Positions 17,417-26,838 are shown, numbered from the stretch's first letter. The stretch: 64,000 nt of DNA from Saccharothrix sp. (GCF_031180885.1 NZ_JAPSLK010000040.1:1-64000); one strand, 5' to 3'. Numbers and translations: made by a program. Notes: generated by a model not told the origin, from the sequence alone.

Positions 17417-18240
17417 GCCGGTTCCTCCGCCGGGACGGGCGCGGGTACCGGCCGGGACGCGTAGCCCAGCGCCAGCACACCCGCGACGACGAGCGCGACA
17501 CCCACCGCGACCCACCACTCGCGGCCGGGTGCGATCCGGTCACCCATCGCAGCGATGCCGACGATGGACGTGAGGACGACCGTGACCGAGTCCATGGTCG
17601 CGACCGTGGACGTGGCCGAACCCCGTTGCAGCGCGGCGGCCATGCACGCCTGGCCGACGAGCGCCGCCGCGATCATCAACCACACCAACGGGTAATAGGG
17701 GAGGGACAGCAGCGGTTCGTCGGCCAGGGAGCGGCTCGCGATGGCGACGATCGCGTACCCGACGCCCGCCGCGACCGCGATCGGCAGGACGCCCTGCGCG
17801 CGCCGGGACACCACGAAGATCGCCACCAAGGGGAGGCCGAGCAGCAGGAACCCGGTGTCAACCGGGATGTCGTCGGCGACCGAGGGTGCGGAGGCCCCGG
17901 CGAGCAGCACGAGTCCAACGGCCATCACCACCAACACAACGACCTCAACCGCCCGCACCCGCCACCCCAACGCGACCACCCCGAACACCGTCGCGACCCC
18001 TACGGCACACGACGACCCGGCCTGCACCAGGTACAGCGGCAGTTCGGCGCGAGCGAAGAAGGCGAGCACGAACCCGCCGACCTGGCCCGCGAAGCCCAGG
18101 AGGTAGAGGCGGTCGCCGGCGAGTCGGGCGAGGAGGCCGAAGCCGTGGCCCGGTCGGGTGCGCCGGGCGGCGACGGTCTGCGCCACGATGCCCAGCGCGT
18201 ACATCGCCGTGGCCGCCGTGAGGGCGAGATATCCGGGCAC
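17413..18240 (-). CDS. DMT-superfamily (EamA-like) membrane transporter
   Basis: The 275-residue protein has about nine or ten hydrophobic helices. Two related halves can be seen (YALGIVAQTVAARRTRPGH in the first, MIAAALVGQACMAAALQRG in the second), which is the DMT/EamA pattern and close to NIPA-like proteins. The cargo is unknown. It is the first gene of the leftward polysaccharide operon, so a precursor or lipid-carrier role is possible. GTG start at 18240 follows AGGGAG at good distance. Confidence 0.65.
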   Translation of the reverse strand: MPGYLALTAATAMYALGIVAQTVAARRTRPGHGFGLLARLAGDRLYLLGFAGQVGGFVLAFFARAELPLYLVQAGSSCAVGVATVFGVVALGWRVRAVEVVVLVVMAVGLVLLAGASAPSVADDIPVDTGFLLLGLPLVAIFVVSRRAQGVLPIAVAAGVGYAIVAIASRSLADEPLLSLPYYPLVWLMIAAALVGQACMAAALQRGSATSTVATMDSVTVVLTSIVGIAAMGDRIAPGREWWVAVGVALVVAGVLALGYASRPVPAPVPAEEPA

Positions 18241-19189
18241 GCAACAACTCCCTGCGAATGGATTTCAACCGGCGGCAGCGTACGGCGTCGAATTCCGTTG
18301 CCTGATCGGGCGATATTCGAACTACTCGTTCGAGTGAAGCGGTGTGATGGCTAATCAGCGGCGCGTGATCACTCGATACACTTTCGTTCAACCACCGTGC
18401 ACTGCCGCCCAATCTGGGTGACAGCCATCGCGCTGGACTGGTTCGATGGTGACCTTCGTGGTGTTGGGCGGCACGGCGAGCAGCGTCCTCACGCTGCTTA
18501 TCCTGCTATGCCGCAGCTGTCGCTGGCCTGCTGTCGCTGGGCTGCCGCCGCATAACTCCCACGGCGATCGGGTTCATTGTGACCGGGATAGCTGTGACTG
18601 GGGGACTGTCGGCCAGGAACCCGTCGACGTGACCCGGGACTTCGCTGGCCAGCGACCTCGGGACGCCGCGAGGGGCGGGCACGGTGGCTCGGCACGGTGT
18701 GCCCCGCGGCGGTGCCGCCGTAGAGGCGGCAGCGGGGACGGGAGGGCGGGACGCCGGTGGCGGGGCCGCGGCGGCGGGGCGGCGGCGGGGCCGCGGTGGC
18801 GGGGCGGCGGCGGGGCCGCGGTGGCGGGGCGGCCGGGGGTGGCAGCAGCGGGAGGGTGGGGCGGTAGCGGGGGCCGGAGCAGTAGCGACGGGAAGGTGAG
18901 GCGGCGGGGCGGCGACGGCGGCGGCAGTGGGGCGGCGGCAGCGGGGTGGCGGTGGGGTGGCGGTGGGGTGGTTTTGGCTTGGTTGCCGGCGGCATGTTGA
19001 TCAAGTGGCCGCCGACCTGCTGATTTGGGGCTCACCTGGCGGTGGTCCGCCGACTTGTGGGTGCGGCTGGTGAGTGTGGCTGCCTGGTCGTCGGCAGGTG
19101 GCTGCGCTCCAGGGGGAGCGGCGAAGGGGGTCGTGCGGGTGCGGGTTGTGCCAGTGGCTGCCCTGTCCCGGCCGTCCGTTCCTCATTAC
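18241..19189. other. Gene-poor region: operon upstream DNA followed by GC-rich low complexity
   Basis: The first ~200 bases are less GC-rich and must contain the promoter of the polysaccharide operon. A short hairpin (ACTCG-TT-CGAGT) lies at about 18325-18336, and a GTGATCAC palindrome at about 18365. From roughly 18650 to 18970 the DNA becomes GGCGGGGCGGCGGC-type low complexity like that at 0.26-0.7 kb. Open frames here lack ribosome sites and domain content, so I call no gene. Confidence 0.55.
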
Positions 19190-19237
19190 ACGGGACGCGG
19201 GAGGCGGCGGTTGGTCGCGGATCTCGTATGTCACTCG
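19190..19237. repeat. Copy B of a two-copy intergenic element (partner at 720)
   Basis: This begins ACGGGACGCGG, contains GGTTGGTCGCGGATC and ends near TATGTCACTCG. It matches 720-767 at about four in five positions by eye. It again lies just 3' of a minus-strand gene and next to a GC-rich tract. Confidence 0.55.
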
Positions 19238-19274
19238 GATGGGTGGTCTGTGGAAGGAGGAGGAAAAGGGCTGG

Positions 19275-19886
19275 TCAGGAGGGTTGGAAGAGGTGTTCGT
19301 AGGACAGGGTGCCGGAGAAGTGGTGGGTGGAGTGTTCCTGCATTCGGGATGCGTAGGTGGGGTGGGTGGCTAGGGCTGTGTAGGTGGGGAACGAGAGGTC
19401 TAGGAGGTTGGCGGTGTGGGCGGCGTAGATGTCGAAGCCGGGGTACATCAGGCCGGCGAAGGGGAGGTCGTCCACGTCGATGGCGAGGATGGGGTATTCG
19501 CCCATGGAGTCGGGTTCGCCTACGGCCAGGACTCGGCGGGAGTCGGAGCCGCCCGGTAGGAGGAAGCACTCGGGGAAGCGGTCTGCGATGGGGGTGAAGC
19601 ACTCGCCCCACCAGCCGAGTTCGTCGGTCACCAGCTCGTCCAAGGGCCGCGGGGTCAACGTGCCGTCGTCGGCGAACCAGCCGTGGCGGGTGAAGAGGCT
19701 CCGGTCGTACGCCAGCCAGGCTTGGAGGCTGGGTGACAGAGGCCTGCCCGACGGGAACTCGGGCATGGTCGGGAGGGGAGTGGGCTCGCCGGTCACCCAG
19801 GGGACGTTGCGGTGGTCGAACATCGACCGGCCGGGGTCTTGGCGCACCGACTCCAGGACCTGCTCTACCAGGGCGATTCCATGCAT
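19275..19886 (-). CDS. Uncharacterised protein, possibly SUKH/SMI1-like
   Basis: I do not recognise this 203-residue soluble protein with certainty. It has many aromatic residues, no signal peptide and no membrane helix. The segment GEYPILAIDVDDLPFAGLMYPGFDIYAAH after WWGECFTPIADRFP and LPGGSDSRRVLAVGE recalls SMI1/KNR4-type immunity proteins, but no toxin gene is adjacent. Codon use is normal for a real gene in this genome. It stands alone between low-complexity DNA and the sugar ABC operon, with a weak ribosome site. Confidence 0.55.
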   Translation of the reverse strand: MHGIALVEQVLESVRQDPGRSMFDHRNVPWVTGEPTPLPTMPEFPSGRPLSPSLQAWLAYDRSLFTRHGWFADDGTLTPRPLDELVTDELGWWGECFTPIADRFPECFLLPGGSDSRRVLAVGEPDSMGEYPILAIDVDDLPFAGLMYPGFDIYAAHTANLLDLSFPTYTALATHPTYASRMQEHSTHHFSGTLSYEHLFQPS

Positions 19887-19968
19887 GATCGGAAGGTAGC
19901 AGCAGGCACCGACAATTCGGGGAGGGATGGAGGGCCGGACCGGCGAAGGGCGTCGGTTGGGGAGGACT

Positions 19969-21444
19969 TTATGGCGCGCCGGTGTTCATGGTTCGGAGGA
20001 TGGTGTGTTGGTCGAAGTCGGTCAGTTCGGCGCACACCGTTCCCTTGTGGAACACCAGAACGCGGTCGCACGCGGCCACCAGTTCGTCGAGGTCGGTGGA
20101 GCACAGCACCACCACCTTTCCCTCGTCGGCCACCATCCGCAGCAAGGAGTGGATCTCCGCGCGTGCGCCCAGGTCTACGCCGCGGGTGGGGTCGTCGAGC
20201 AGCAGCACGGTAGGGGCGGCGGCTAGCCACTTCGCGAGCACTGCCTTTTGCTGGTTGCCACCGGACAACAAACCCGCACGCAGGTCGACGTTGAGCGGGC
20301 GTACTTGCACCTGTGCCGCCAAAGTGGAAGCGGAGGCGCGGAGGGTGCTTGGGCGGAGCAAGCCTCGGCTGGACAGAGCGACTGGTTGCACCTGAGCCAC
20401 GTTTTCCCACACCGGCTTGTCCAGCATGAGTCCGACACGGCGTCGGTCGCCGGACACCAGGGCCACGCCTGAAGCGATAGCGGAACGGAAGGACGAAGGA
20501 AATTTACCACCGGGCAATGCGACCGAACCTGACGACGGGCGGCGGAGACCTGCGATCACCTCCAGCACTGCGGTGTGGCCGGAGCCGGCCAAGCCTGCCA
20601 GCCCTACGATCTCGCCACCTGAACATGTCAGGGACACATCGGAGAGTCGGTCGGGCACGCTCACCCCGCGCAACTCCAACCCAGGACCGATGCGCCGACT
20701 CGTACCCCGGGATACGGTAGGCAAGTCCTGTCCCAACATTGCGTGCACGATGCCACCAATGTCCAAAGAGGATCGAGGCGCGGCATCCAGTACCGTTCGG
20801 CCCTCGCGTAGGACGGTGATCTCGTCGCACAGGGTCATGACCTCCTCGAGGATGTGCGACACGAACACCACGGCCACCTGCCGGTCCCGCAACACGCGCA
20901 GGATGTCCAGCAGCCGCTCCGAACTGTCCGGGTCCAGCGCGGACGTCGGCTCGTCCAGGATCAGCACCCTCGGCTCCACGATCAGCGCCTTGGCGATCTC
21001 CACCAACTGCCGTTGCGCCAACGACAACGTCCCCAAACGCACCCTCGGATCGACGTCCAATCCAAGCTGGCGCAGCACGGGCACGGCCCGGTCCAGCATG
21101 GCACGGCGGTCCAGCAGTGGGCCGCGGGTGGGCTCGCGCATCGGGTACAGGTTGGCCAGGACGTCCAAGTCCGGGAACAGGTTCAGCTCCTGCGACACCA
21201 CCGCCACCCCGTTGGCGGCGGCGTGCGCGGTGCTGGCGAACGACACCTCGGCGTCCGCCAGCCGCAGGCTGCCCGAATCGGGCGCGACCGCCCCCGTGAT
21301 CACCTTGATCAGCGTGGACTTGCCCGCGCCGTTCTCGCCGAGCAACGCGTGCACCGAGCCGGGGCGCAACGTCAGGTCCGCACCGGCCAGCGCGGTGACG
21401 CCGCCGTAGGCCTTGGTGATCCCGCAAGCGGTCAGCGCGTGCAT
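19969..21444 (-). CDS. Ribose-type sugar ABC transporter ATPase (two ABC domains)
   Basis: The 491-residue protein is an RbsA-like tandem ATPase. The first half has a full Walker A (GENGAGKST), LSLAQRQLVEIAKAL signature region and VLILDEPTSALD. The second half has the usual degenerate Walker A (GLAGSGHTAVLE), LSGGNQQKAVLAKWL and LLLDDPTRGVD. It powers import of a monosaccharide with the permease and binding protein upstream. The ATG at 21444 overlaps the stop of the binding-protein gene (TGATG). A longer frame to 21606 reads antisense-like Gly/Arg-rich sequence and is rejected. Confidence 0.9.
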   Translation of the reverse strand: MHALTACGITKAYGGVTALAGADLTLRPGSVHALLGENGAGKSTLIKVITGAVAPDSGSLRLADAEVSFASTAHAAANGVAVVSQELNLFPDLDVLANLYPMREPTRGPLLDRRAMLDRAVPVLRQLGLDVDPRVRLGTLSLAQRQLVEIAKALIVEPRVLILDEPTSALDPDSSERLLDILRVLRDRQVAVVFVSHILEEVMTLCDEITVLREGRTVLDAAPRSSLDIGGIVHAMLGQDLPTVSRGTSRRIGPGLELRGVSVPDRLSDVSLTCSGGEIVGLAGLAGSGHTAVLEVIAGLRRPSSGSVALPGGKFPSSFRSAIASGVALVSGDRRRVGLMLDKPVWENVAQVQPVALSSRGLLRPSTLRASASTLAAQVQVRPLNVDLRAGLLSGGNQQKAVLAKWLAAAPTVLLLDDPTRGVDLGARAEIHSLLRMVADEGKVVVLCSTDLDELVAACDRVLVFHKGTVCAELTDFDQHTILRTMNTGAP

Positions 21445-22484
21445 CAGTTGGCCTCCGACAACGGGCGCAGGTGGGCGTCCGGCGAAGCGAGCTGCTTCTC
21501 GGTCTCGGCCTTGAACGCGGCCTTGCGGCTGTCCTCGTCCTTCTGCCGCGCCATGATCTGGTCGATGTTGGCCGCGTTCACCACCAGCGACCCGGTGTTC
21601 CACCAACCCTTCGGCATCTGCTTGCCGCGCTTGTGGTCGATCAGCAGACGCAGGGCGACATAGCCCTTGAGCCAGTGCTCTGGTGATGCCAGGGCGAACA
21701 CGTACCCGTCCTTCACCGCCTGCAGCGCGGCGGCGTCGGGGTCACAGGAACCCGCGAGGAAACGACGGCCCGTGTTCTTCTGGATCAGGGCCAGGGACAC
21801 GGCGTCCTGCGCGCCGACGCCCAGGTACGCGATCGCGTTCGGGTTGGCCTTGACCAGGTCGTTCCACTTGGTGAAGTTCGACGTGGGCTCGGAACCCGAG
21901 TCGAACGGGCCGAGCACCTTCAGGCCCGGGCGCTTGGCCTGGATGACCGACTTCATGCCGTCCAAGCGCTGCTGGAGCAGGGTCAGGCCGGGGATCGCGT
22001 TGCCCAGCACGACCTCGCCGGTCGCGTTCTCCGGGACCCGCTTGACGAACTCCTCGCCCAGCGCCTTCCCCAGCTCGGTGTTGCTGTTGCCGATGTAGAG
22101 TTCGACCTTGGTGCCCGCGGGCGGCACGGTGTCCACCGCGACCACCGGCACGCCCAGGTCGGCCGCCTGGTTGAGCGGGCGCACGAACAGGTCGGGCGTC
22201 AACGTTTCCAAGGCGACGCCGTCCTTGGAGTTGCGGATCGCCGACTGGAACAGCGACACCTCCTGCGGACCGTCCACACCGGACGGCGCGCTCAGGGCCA
22301 GGTCGACGTTCCCGGCGTCGGACGCGGCGGCCTTCGCGCCGAACGCCATCTCCTGGAACGGGTTCTGCGTCGACGTGGCGTACACGAACGCCATCTTCAG
22401 CGGCGCGTTGGGGGACGACGCCGCGCCGCAGCCGGCCAGCAGACCGGCGGCGGCCAGCGCCGCGACGTACCGAGGGGCACGCAT
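21444..22484 (-). CDS. Sugar ABC transporter substrate-binding lipoprotein (RbsB-like)
   Basis: The 346-residue product has a lipoprotein signal (AAAGLLAGC lipobox, Cys 19) and a type-1 periplasmic-binding fold as in RbsB. The beginning reads MAFVYATSTQNPFQEMAFGAKAAA, followed by VPVVAVDTVPP, the GEVVLGNAIPG hinge region and AYLGVGAQDAV. It captures a sugar outside the membrane and feeds the coupled ABC importer. The exact sugar is not evident. It lies between permease and ATPase genes in a leftward three-gene unit. Confidence 0.88.
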   Translation of the reverse strand: MRAPRYVAALAAAGLLAGCGAASSPNAPLKMAFVYATSTQNPFQEMAFGAKAAASDAGNVDLALSAPSGVDGPQEVSLFQSAIRNSKDGVALETLTPDLFVRPLNQAADLGVPVVAVDTVPPAGTKVELYIGNSNTELGKALGEEFVKRVPENATGEVVLGNAIPGLTLLQQRLDGMKSVIQAKRPGLKVLGPFDSGSEPTSNFTKWNDLVKANPNAIAYLGVGAQDAVSLALIQKNTGRRFLAGSCDPDAAALQAVKDGYVFALASPEHWLKGYVALRLLIDHKRGKQMPKGWWNTGSLVVNAANIDQIMARQKDEDSRKAAFKAETEKQLASPDAHLRPLSEAN

Positions 22485-22502
22485 CAGGACCTCATCTCCT
22501 CA

Positions 22503-23501
22503 CTACAGCCCGAGCATCGATTCGCGCGCCCGCTGCCTGCTGCGCAGCGCGCTGTCCACCCCGACCGCCAGCAGGACGACCAGTCCGGTGGCGAAGGAAC
22601 TCCAGTTCGCGGGAATGCTGAAGTACACGAGCCCGCTGGACACCACGCCCAGCAGCACCGCGCCGAACACCGCTCCCACCACGGTGGCCACCCCGCCCCG
22701 CAACGGGGTGCCGCCGATCACCGCCGCCGCGATCGCCTGCAACTCGAAGCCGATGCCGATGTTCGGGTCGCCGGAGGTGAAGAACGCCAACCCCAGCACG
22801 CCCGCCAGCCCCGCCACCGCCCCGACCAGCACCAGCACGTACAGGCGGGTGCGCGGGATCGAGATGCCGGAGAACGCGGCCGCGTCCGGGTTCGACCCGA
22901 TCGACCGGACCCGGTACCCGAACGGCGTCCACCGCAGCACCACGGTCAACCCCGCCGTCACCACGACCAGGATCCACACGCTGACCGGCAACCCCAGCAG
23001 GTCACCGCCCAGGACGGCGAAGAACGAGTGCTCCAGCGGCAACCCAGTCACCTGCTGCCCATCGCCCAAGGCGACCGCCAACCCCCGGTACAATTGCATG
23101 GTGGCCAGGGTGGCGACGAACGCCGGGATCGCGATGTGCTGCACCACCAACGCGTTCGCCAGCCCGAGGACCGCCCCGAGCGCGATGCCCGCGAGGCAAG
23201 CCAGCCACGGGTCGAAACCGTCCCGCATGAGCAGCGCCGAGGTGATCAGCGACAGCCCGAACATCGCCCCCACCGACAGGTCGATCTCCCGCATCGCCAG
23301 CAGGAACGCCATCCCGGCCGCGAGCAGCGCCACGTACACCGAGTTGTTCAGCACGTCCTTGAGCTGCCCGACGGTCAGGAACGCGGGCCGCAGCACACCG
23401 ATCAGCAGCACCAGGACGATCGTCGCCACCAGCACGCTGCTCGACTCCGCCCGCAGCGCCCTGGCGCCCCTGGCCACCACCCGCCGGTCGACCTCGGTCA
23501 T
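22503..23501 (-). CDS. Sugar ABC transporter permease (RbsC-like)
   Basis: The 332-residue protein has about eight to ten membrane helices and the RbsC/AraH family hallmarks: LLAAGMAFLLAMREIDLSVGAM near residue 75, an ATLATMQLYRGLA segment and the coupling-loop region IAAAVIGGTPLRGGVATVVGA. The ATG at 23501 follows GGAGG at good distance. The longer frame to 23633 has no support. It is the first gene of the importer operon and is divergent from the SDR gene 167 bp away. Confidence 0.9.
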   Translation of the reverse strand: MTEVDRRVVARGARALRAESSSVLVATIVLVLLIGVLRPAFLTVGQLKDVLNNSVYVALLAAGMAFLLAMREIDLSVGAMFGLSLITSALLMRDGFDPWLACLAGIALGAVLGLANALVVQHIAIPAFVATLATMQLYRGLAVALGDGQQVTGLPLEHSFFAVLGGDLLGLPVSVWILVVVTAGLTVVLRWTPFGYRVRSIGSNPDAAAFSGISIPRTRLYVLVLVGAVAGLAGVLGLAFFTSGDPNIGIGFELQAIAAAVIGGTPLRGGVATVVGAVFGAVLLGVVSSGLVYFSIPANWSSFATGLVVLLAVGVDSALRSRQRARESMLGL

Positions 23502-23668
23502 GCTCGCCTCCGTCCGCCGCACCCGCCGCACGGCCGGGTTCGGGTGACCAGGGTGCTTTCCGGGGCGGGGGAGTCGCTTGCCCCGAGGCGAACACCGGTT
23601 GACTGCCGGCGCACCGGCTGTGTCCGGGGCCACAGCACGGCGGCGCGGTCCGCCTACCGTCTGCGGAC

Positions 23669-24475
23669 ATGGGCAACATCGAGGGCATGGTGGCGCTGGT
23701 GACCGGCGCGGGTTCGGGCATCGGCGAGGCGGTCGCGCGCCGGCTCGACGCGGAGGGTGCGCGGGTCGCGGTGCTGGACGTCGACTCGACCGGCGCGGAG
23801 ATCACCGCGGGCCTGCTGACGCAGGGGATGGCCGTGGTCGCGGACGTGTCCGATTCCGACCAGGTCGAGGGGGCGGTGAAGGCCGTCGTGGAGACCTACG
23901 GGCGGCTGGACATCCTGGTCAACAACGCGGGGATCCGGGGTGGGGCGGAGGCGGACGAGGCGTTCGCGCGCCTGGCCGGCCGGGTCGAGGAGTCGGTCGC
24001 GGGCGAGGCCACCACGGTGTTGGACGCCACGGTGAACATCAGCGACGAGGCGTGGCACCGGATGCTCGGCGTCCACCTGGACGGCACGTTCTACTGCACG
24101 CGCGCCGCGCTGCGACACATGCAGCGCGGCGCGTCCATCGTGAACATCTCTTCGGTGTGCGGGTTGGCCGGTTGTGCGCACCTGCCGCACTACTCGGCCG
24201 CCAAGGGCGGCATCGAGGGCCTGACCAAGGCCGTGGCCCGCGACGTCGCGCCGCTGGGGATCCGGGTCAACTGCGTGGCGCCGGGTTACGTCGAGACGCC
24301 TCTGGGGGACGTCATCGCACCGGTGCTGCGGCGGGACCTGGAGCGGCAGATCGCGTTGGGGCGCTTCGGGCTGCCGGCCGAGATCGCCGCGACGGTGGCG
24401 TTCCTGGTCGGGCCGGACGCGACGTACCTGACCGGGCAGACGCTGAGCCCCAACGGTGGTTCGCTGATCAGCTGA
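23669..24475 (+). CDS. Short-chain dehydrogenase/reductase (SDR)
   Basis: This 268-residue classical SDR has the NAD(P) motif TGAGSGIG, the NNAG motif, the catalytic serine block IVNISS and the YSAAK Tyr/Lys pair, and ends with the usual FLVGPDATYLTGQTLSPNGG. The acidic residue after the second strand (VLDVDS) suggests NAD rather than NADP. It is divergent from the ribose-type importer, so it may oxidise the imported sugar or polyol. That link is by position only. Confidence 0.88.
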   Translation: MGNIEGMVALVTGAGSGIGEAVARRLDAEGARVAVLDVDSTGAEITAGLLTQGMAVVADVSDSDQVEGAVKAVVETYGRLDILVNNAGIRGGAEADEAFARLAGRVEESVAGEATTVLDATVNISDEAWHRMLGVHLDGTFYCTRAALRHMQRGASIVNISSVCGLAGCAHLPHYSAAKGGIEGLTKAVARDVAPLGIRVNCVAPGYVETPLGDVIAPVLRRDLERQIALGRFGLPAEIAATVAFLVGPDATYLTGQTLSPNGGSLIS

Positions 24476-24519
24476 CACGCCGTCCCAGCCGCCTGCTTCG
24501 GCCCTTCAAAAGTCAAGTC

Positions 24520-24682
24520 GCGTTGGGCGTTCCGCCGCCCACCCCTTCCCAGGCCCTCTCGCAAAAGCCACCAAAAGCACCCGCCTTCGGCGGCTTGCGC
24601 GCGAAGCGCGCTTGGCGCGCACCGCGCGCCTGGCTTGTGCGAGGCGGCCAGGGAGGGGGTGGGTGGGCGGAACGCCCAACGT
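24520..24682. repeat. Giant intergenic stem-loop (about 50-bp arms)
   Basis: The arm at about 24520-24569 (CGTTGGGCGTTCCGCC onward) pairs with 24632-24682 (reading ...GGCGGAACGCCCAACG). The loop holds smaller hairpins such as CCGCC-TTC-GGCGG and GCGCGC-GAA-GCGCGC. It sits between convergent genes, so it may end transcription from both sides. Its length is far above that of an ordinary terminator. Confidence 0.75.
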
Positions 24683-24698
24683 GACGAAGCAGTTGAGC

Positions 24699-24728
24699 AG
24701 GGCTCCGCGCCACAACGGGCAGAGCCCT
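24699..24728 (-). terminator. Hairpin just 3' of the beta-helix gene
   Basis: AGGGCTC pairs with GAGCCCT across a 16-base loop, 8 bases past the stop codon of the leftward gene. No T-run follows, as is usual in actinomycetes. Confidence 0.45.
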
Positions 24729-24735
24729 CACCAAC

Positions 24736-26838
24736 TCAGGCGATTTCCATCGCGAACACGTGAATGCCGGGCGTGGCCAACGGACCACCGACGTCCGGCA
24801 GGGTCACCGACGCCACGGTCTTGGCCGGGTCGAGTGGCACGGATGTCGACCACAGGCGCACGTCCTGCTCATCCCGCCCAGTCGACGCGTTGTTGTAGGT
24901 CGTCGGCGGCTTGTTGTGGTAGGTCATGAACGCCGCCTGGGTATTCCCCGGGATGGCTGAAGCAGCCCAGAAGTCGCCGAACGCCAACGCAAATGCGGAC
25001 GTCGTCCCGTCCGTGTACGTGACAGTCCCGGTACCGGTCTGGGTGCCGAACGTCGCCGCCCCCAGGAAGGCCAGCTTCGACCCCGACCCGGACATAGCGA
25101 TCTTCTGCCCCGCTGCCTTCACGTTGTCCGGGAACCCGTAGTACCGCTGCGGCCAATCAAAGTTCACCCCGCCGACCACCGCACTCGGGTACTTGATCCC
25201 CTCCGCCTCCAGCGCCTGCCCCGAGAAGCTCCGGCCGCTCTTCGAAATCCCACCGGCCTTCGGGTTCAGGTCGTTGCTGATGCCGACGTCGTTGAACGCC
25301 TCCCGCAGCGACGAGTACGTCTTCGCCGCCACACCAACCGAGTTGTCCGCGCCGATGTTCACCTTGCCGTCCGCACGCGGCACAGCCGCCCCGAAGTAGT
25401 CCCGAGCACCCGCCTCGGCCGCCACCACCCCGGCACCCAACGCAGGCGACCCCGACGTCAGCTTGTACCCGGCCACACTGTTGAACCCGGAAGCACTCCC
25501 GCCCGCGTAGTTCAACTTCGGGTCGGCGGCCACCGCGCCCGGGTCACCGGAAGGCGCCGTGAACCCGCCCCAGTACAGGTTCGACCGGTAGCTCACGCCC
25601 GTCCCCACCGGCAGCGAGCCGTGCTGCGACACGAAGATGTTGTTGGCGAACAACGTAGTCGCGGCCACGCCCACCGGCACCTTCACGTCGAACGGCCGCG
25701 CCATGCAGTAGAACGTGTTGTTGTAGTACACCGAGTGCGAGTACTTGTCGCCGTCCGCCGCGATCCGGCAGTCGTCCTGCGACACGTTGTACCGGATGAC
25801 CTGCTTGGCCTTGTAGTTCGGGTACTCCGTGCAGTGCTGGCACCCCAGGAAGAACCCGCCCGCGTTGTTGCTGGAGAAGTTGTACTGATAAGTGCAAGTC
25901 CCCACGATCGCGCCGTCGCAGTCCCACGCCGTCGAGTCGTAGATCGACGGGTAGCTCCGCGTCACCTCGTTGAACTGGAAGACCGGGTCCTTCGAGTTGA
26001 TCGGCCACATGCCCGCGAAGTTCCCGCCCAGGAACGGGTACGCGCCGCCACCCAGGTTGTCCGCCCGGTTGTGCTCGATCAACGGCGAGTCGGACCCGTG
26101 CACCACGATCCCGTCGCCACCCACGCTGATGATCTGATTGCGCGCGATGTAGACATCGGTGTGGTACTGCGCCGGCTTGATGGTGATCTTGATCCCGCCA
26201 CCGCCGGTGTCATGCACGTAGTTGTCGGTTATGTGAAGTCCCGCGATCGCCCCAGCGGTAGCGTCGCTGAGCACCGAGATACCGGCGGAACCCTTGAACC
26301 ACCCCGAGTTCGTGCCGATCTTGTTGCTCCACCCGGCGACGTTGTCGACCTCCAACCCGGTCAACGTGATGCCCGCCTTGGCCGCCGCACTGACGCTGCG
26401 CACCCGGACGCCCGCGCGTTCCGCGGTAGTACCGGGGTTGGTGACCCGGACATCCCGCACGGTCCAGTGGCTGACGTCCCGCAACAGCACGGTCTCCCCA
26501 TAGGCCCCGCCCCCGTTGAGGACCGGACGGGAACCGGTCCCGTAAGCGCCCAGCGTGATCGGTGAACCCGCCGCACCCGACCCCGAGGCCACGAACTGCC
26601 CAGTGCACGTGGTGCCGCGCTTGAACAACACCGACTCCCCCGCACCGAACGTCTTCGCGTTCACCTGGGACAGCGCGTTGAACGGCGCGGCCTGGGTGCC
26701 CAGGGGCGACCCGGTGAACGAGCAGTCGACGTAGTACGCGGTGGCGGCCGACGCGGCGGGGGCGACGGCGACCGCCGTTCCCGCCGCGACTATCGAGGTC
26801 AGACCGGCTTGCAGGGCGCGGCGCAGACGAGAACTCAC
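24736..26838 (-). CDS. Secreted right-handed parallel beta-helix protein (putative polysaccharide-active)
   Basis: The 700-residue product has a signal peptide (cleavage after APAASA, ~residue 32) and a long region of beta-helix rungs. The rungs show as repeated hydrophobic, Asn- and Gly-rich turns such as VRDVRVTNPG, ITDNYVHDTGGGGIKI and ISVGGDGIVVHGSDSP. A separate C-terminal beta-sandwich-like domain (about 500-700) ends VFAMEIA. Pectate lyases and related glycan hydrolases use this fold, but I cannot point to catalytic residues. GTG start with AGGAGACC upstream. It is last in the binding-protein/permease operon, so it probably acts on the same glycan. Confidence 0.75.
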   Translation of the reverse strand: MSSRLRRALQAGLTSIVAAGTAVAVAPAASAATAYYVDCSFTGSPLGTQAAPFNALSQVNAKTFGAGESVLFKRGTTCTGQFVASGSGAAGSPITLGAYGTGSRPVLNGGGAYGETVLLRDVSHWTVRDVRVTNPGTTAERAGVRVRSVSAAAKAGITLTGLEVDNVAGWSNKIGTNSGWFKGSAGISVLSDATAGAIAGLHITDNYVHDTGGGGIKITIKPAQYHTDVYIARNQIISVGGDGIVVHGSDSPLIEHNRADNLGGGAYPFLGGNFAGMWPINSKDPVFQFNEVTRSYPSIYDSTAWDCDGAIVGTCTYQYNFSSNNAGGFFLGCQHCTEYPNYKAKQVIRYNVSQDDCRIAADGDKYSHSVYYNNTFYCMARPFDVKVPVGVAATTLFANNIFVSQHGSLPVGTGVSYRSNLYWGGFTAPSGDPGAVAADPKLNYAGGSASGFNSVAGYKLTSGSPALGAGVVAAEAGARDYFGAAVPRADGKVNIGADNSVGVAAKTYSSLREAFNDVGISNDLNPKAGGISKSGRSFSGQALEAEGIKYPSAVVGGVNFDWPQRYYGFPDNVKAAGQKIAMSGSGSKLAFLGAATFGTQTGTGTVTYTDGTTSAFALAFGDFWAASAIPGNTQAAFMTYHNKPPTTYNNASTGRDEQDVRLWSTSVPLDPAKTVASVTLPDVGGPLATPGIHVFAMEIA

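Noticed and set aside
18498..19035. Open frames of 70-185 codons in the low-complexity tract at 18.5-19.0 kb
   Set aside because: They are Pro/Arg- or Gly/Ala-rich in every frame, have no ribosome sites, and mirror one another on both strands.
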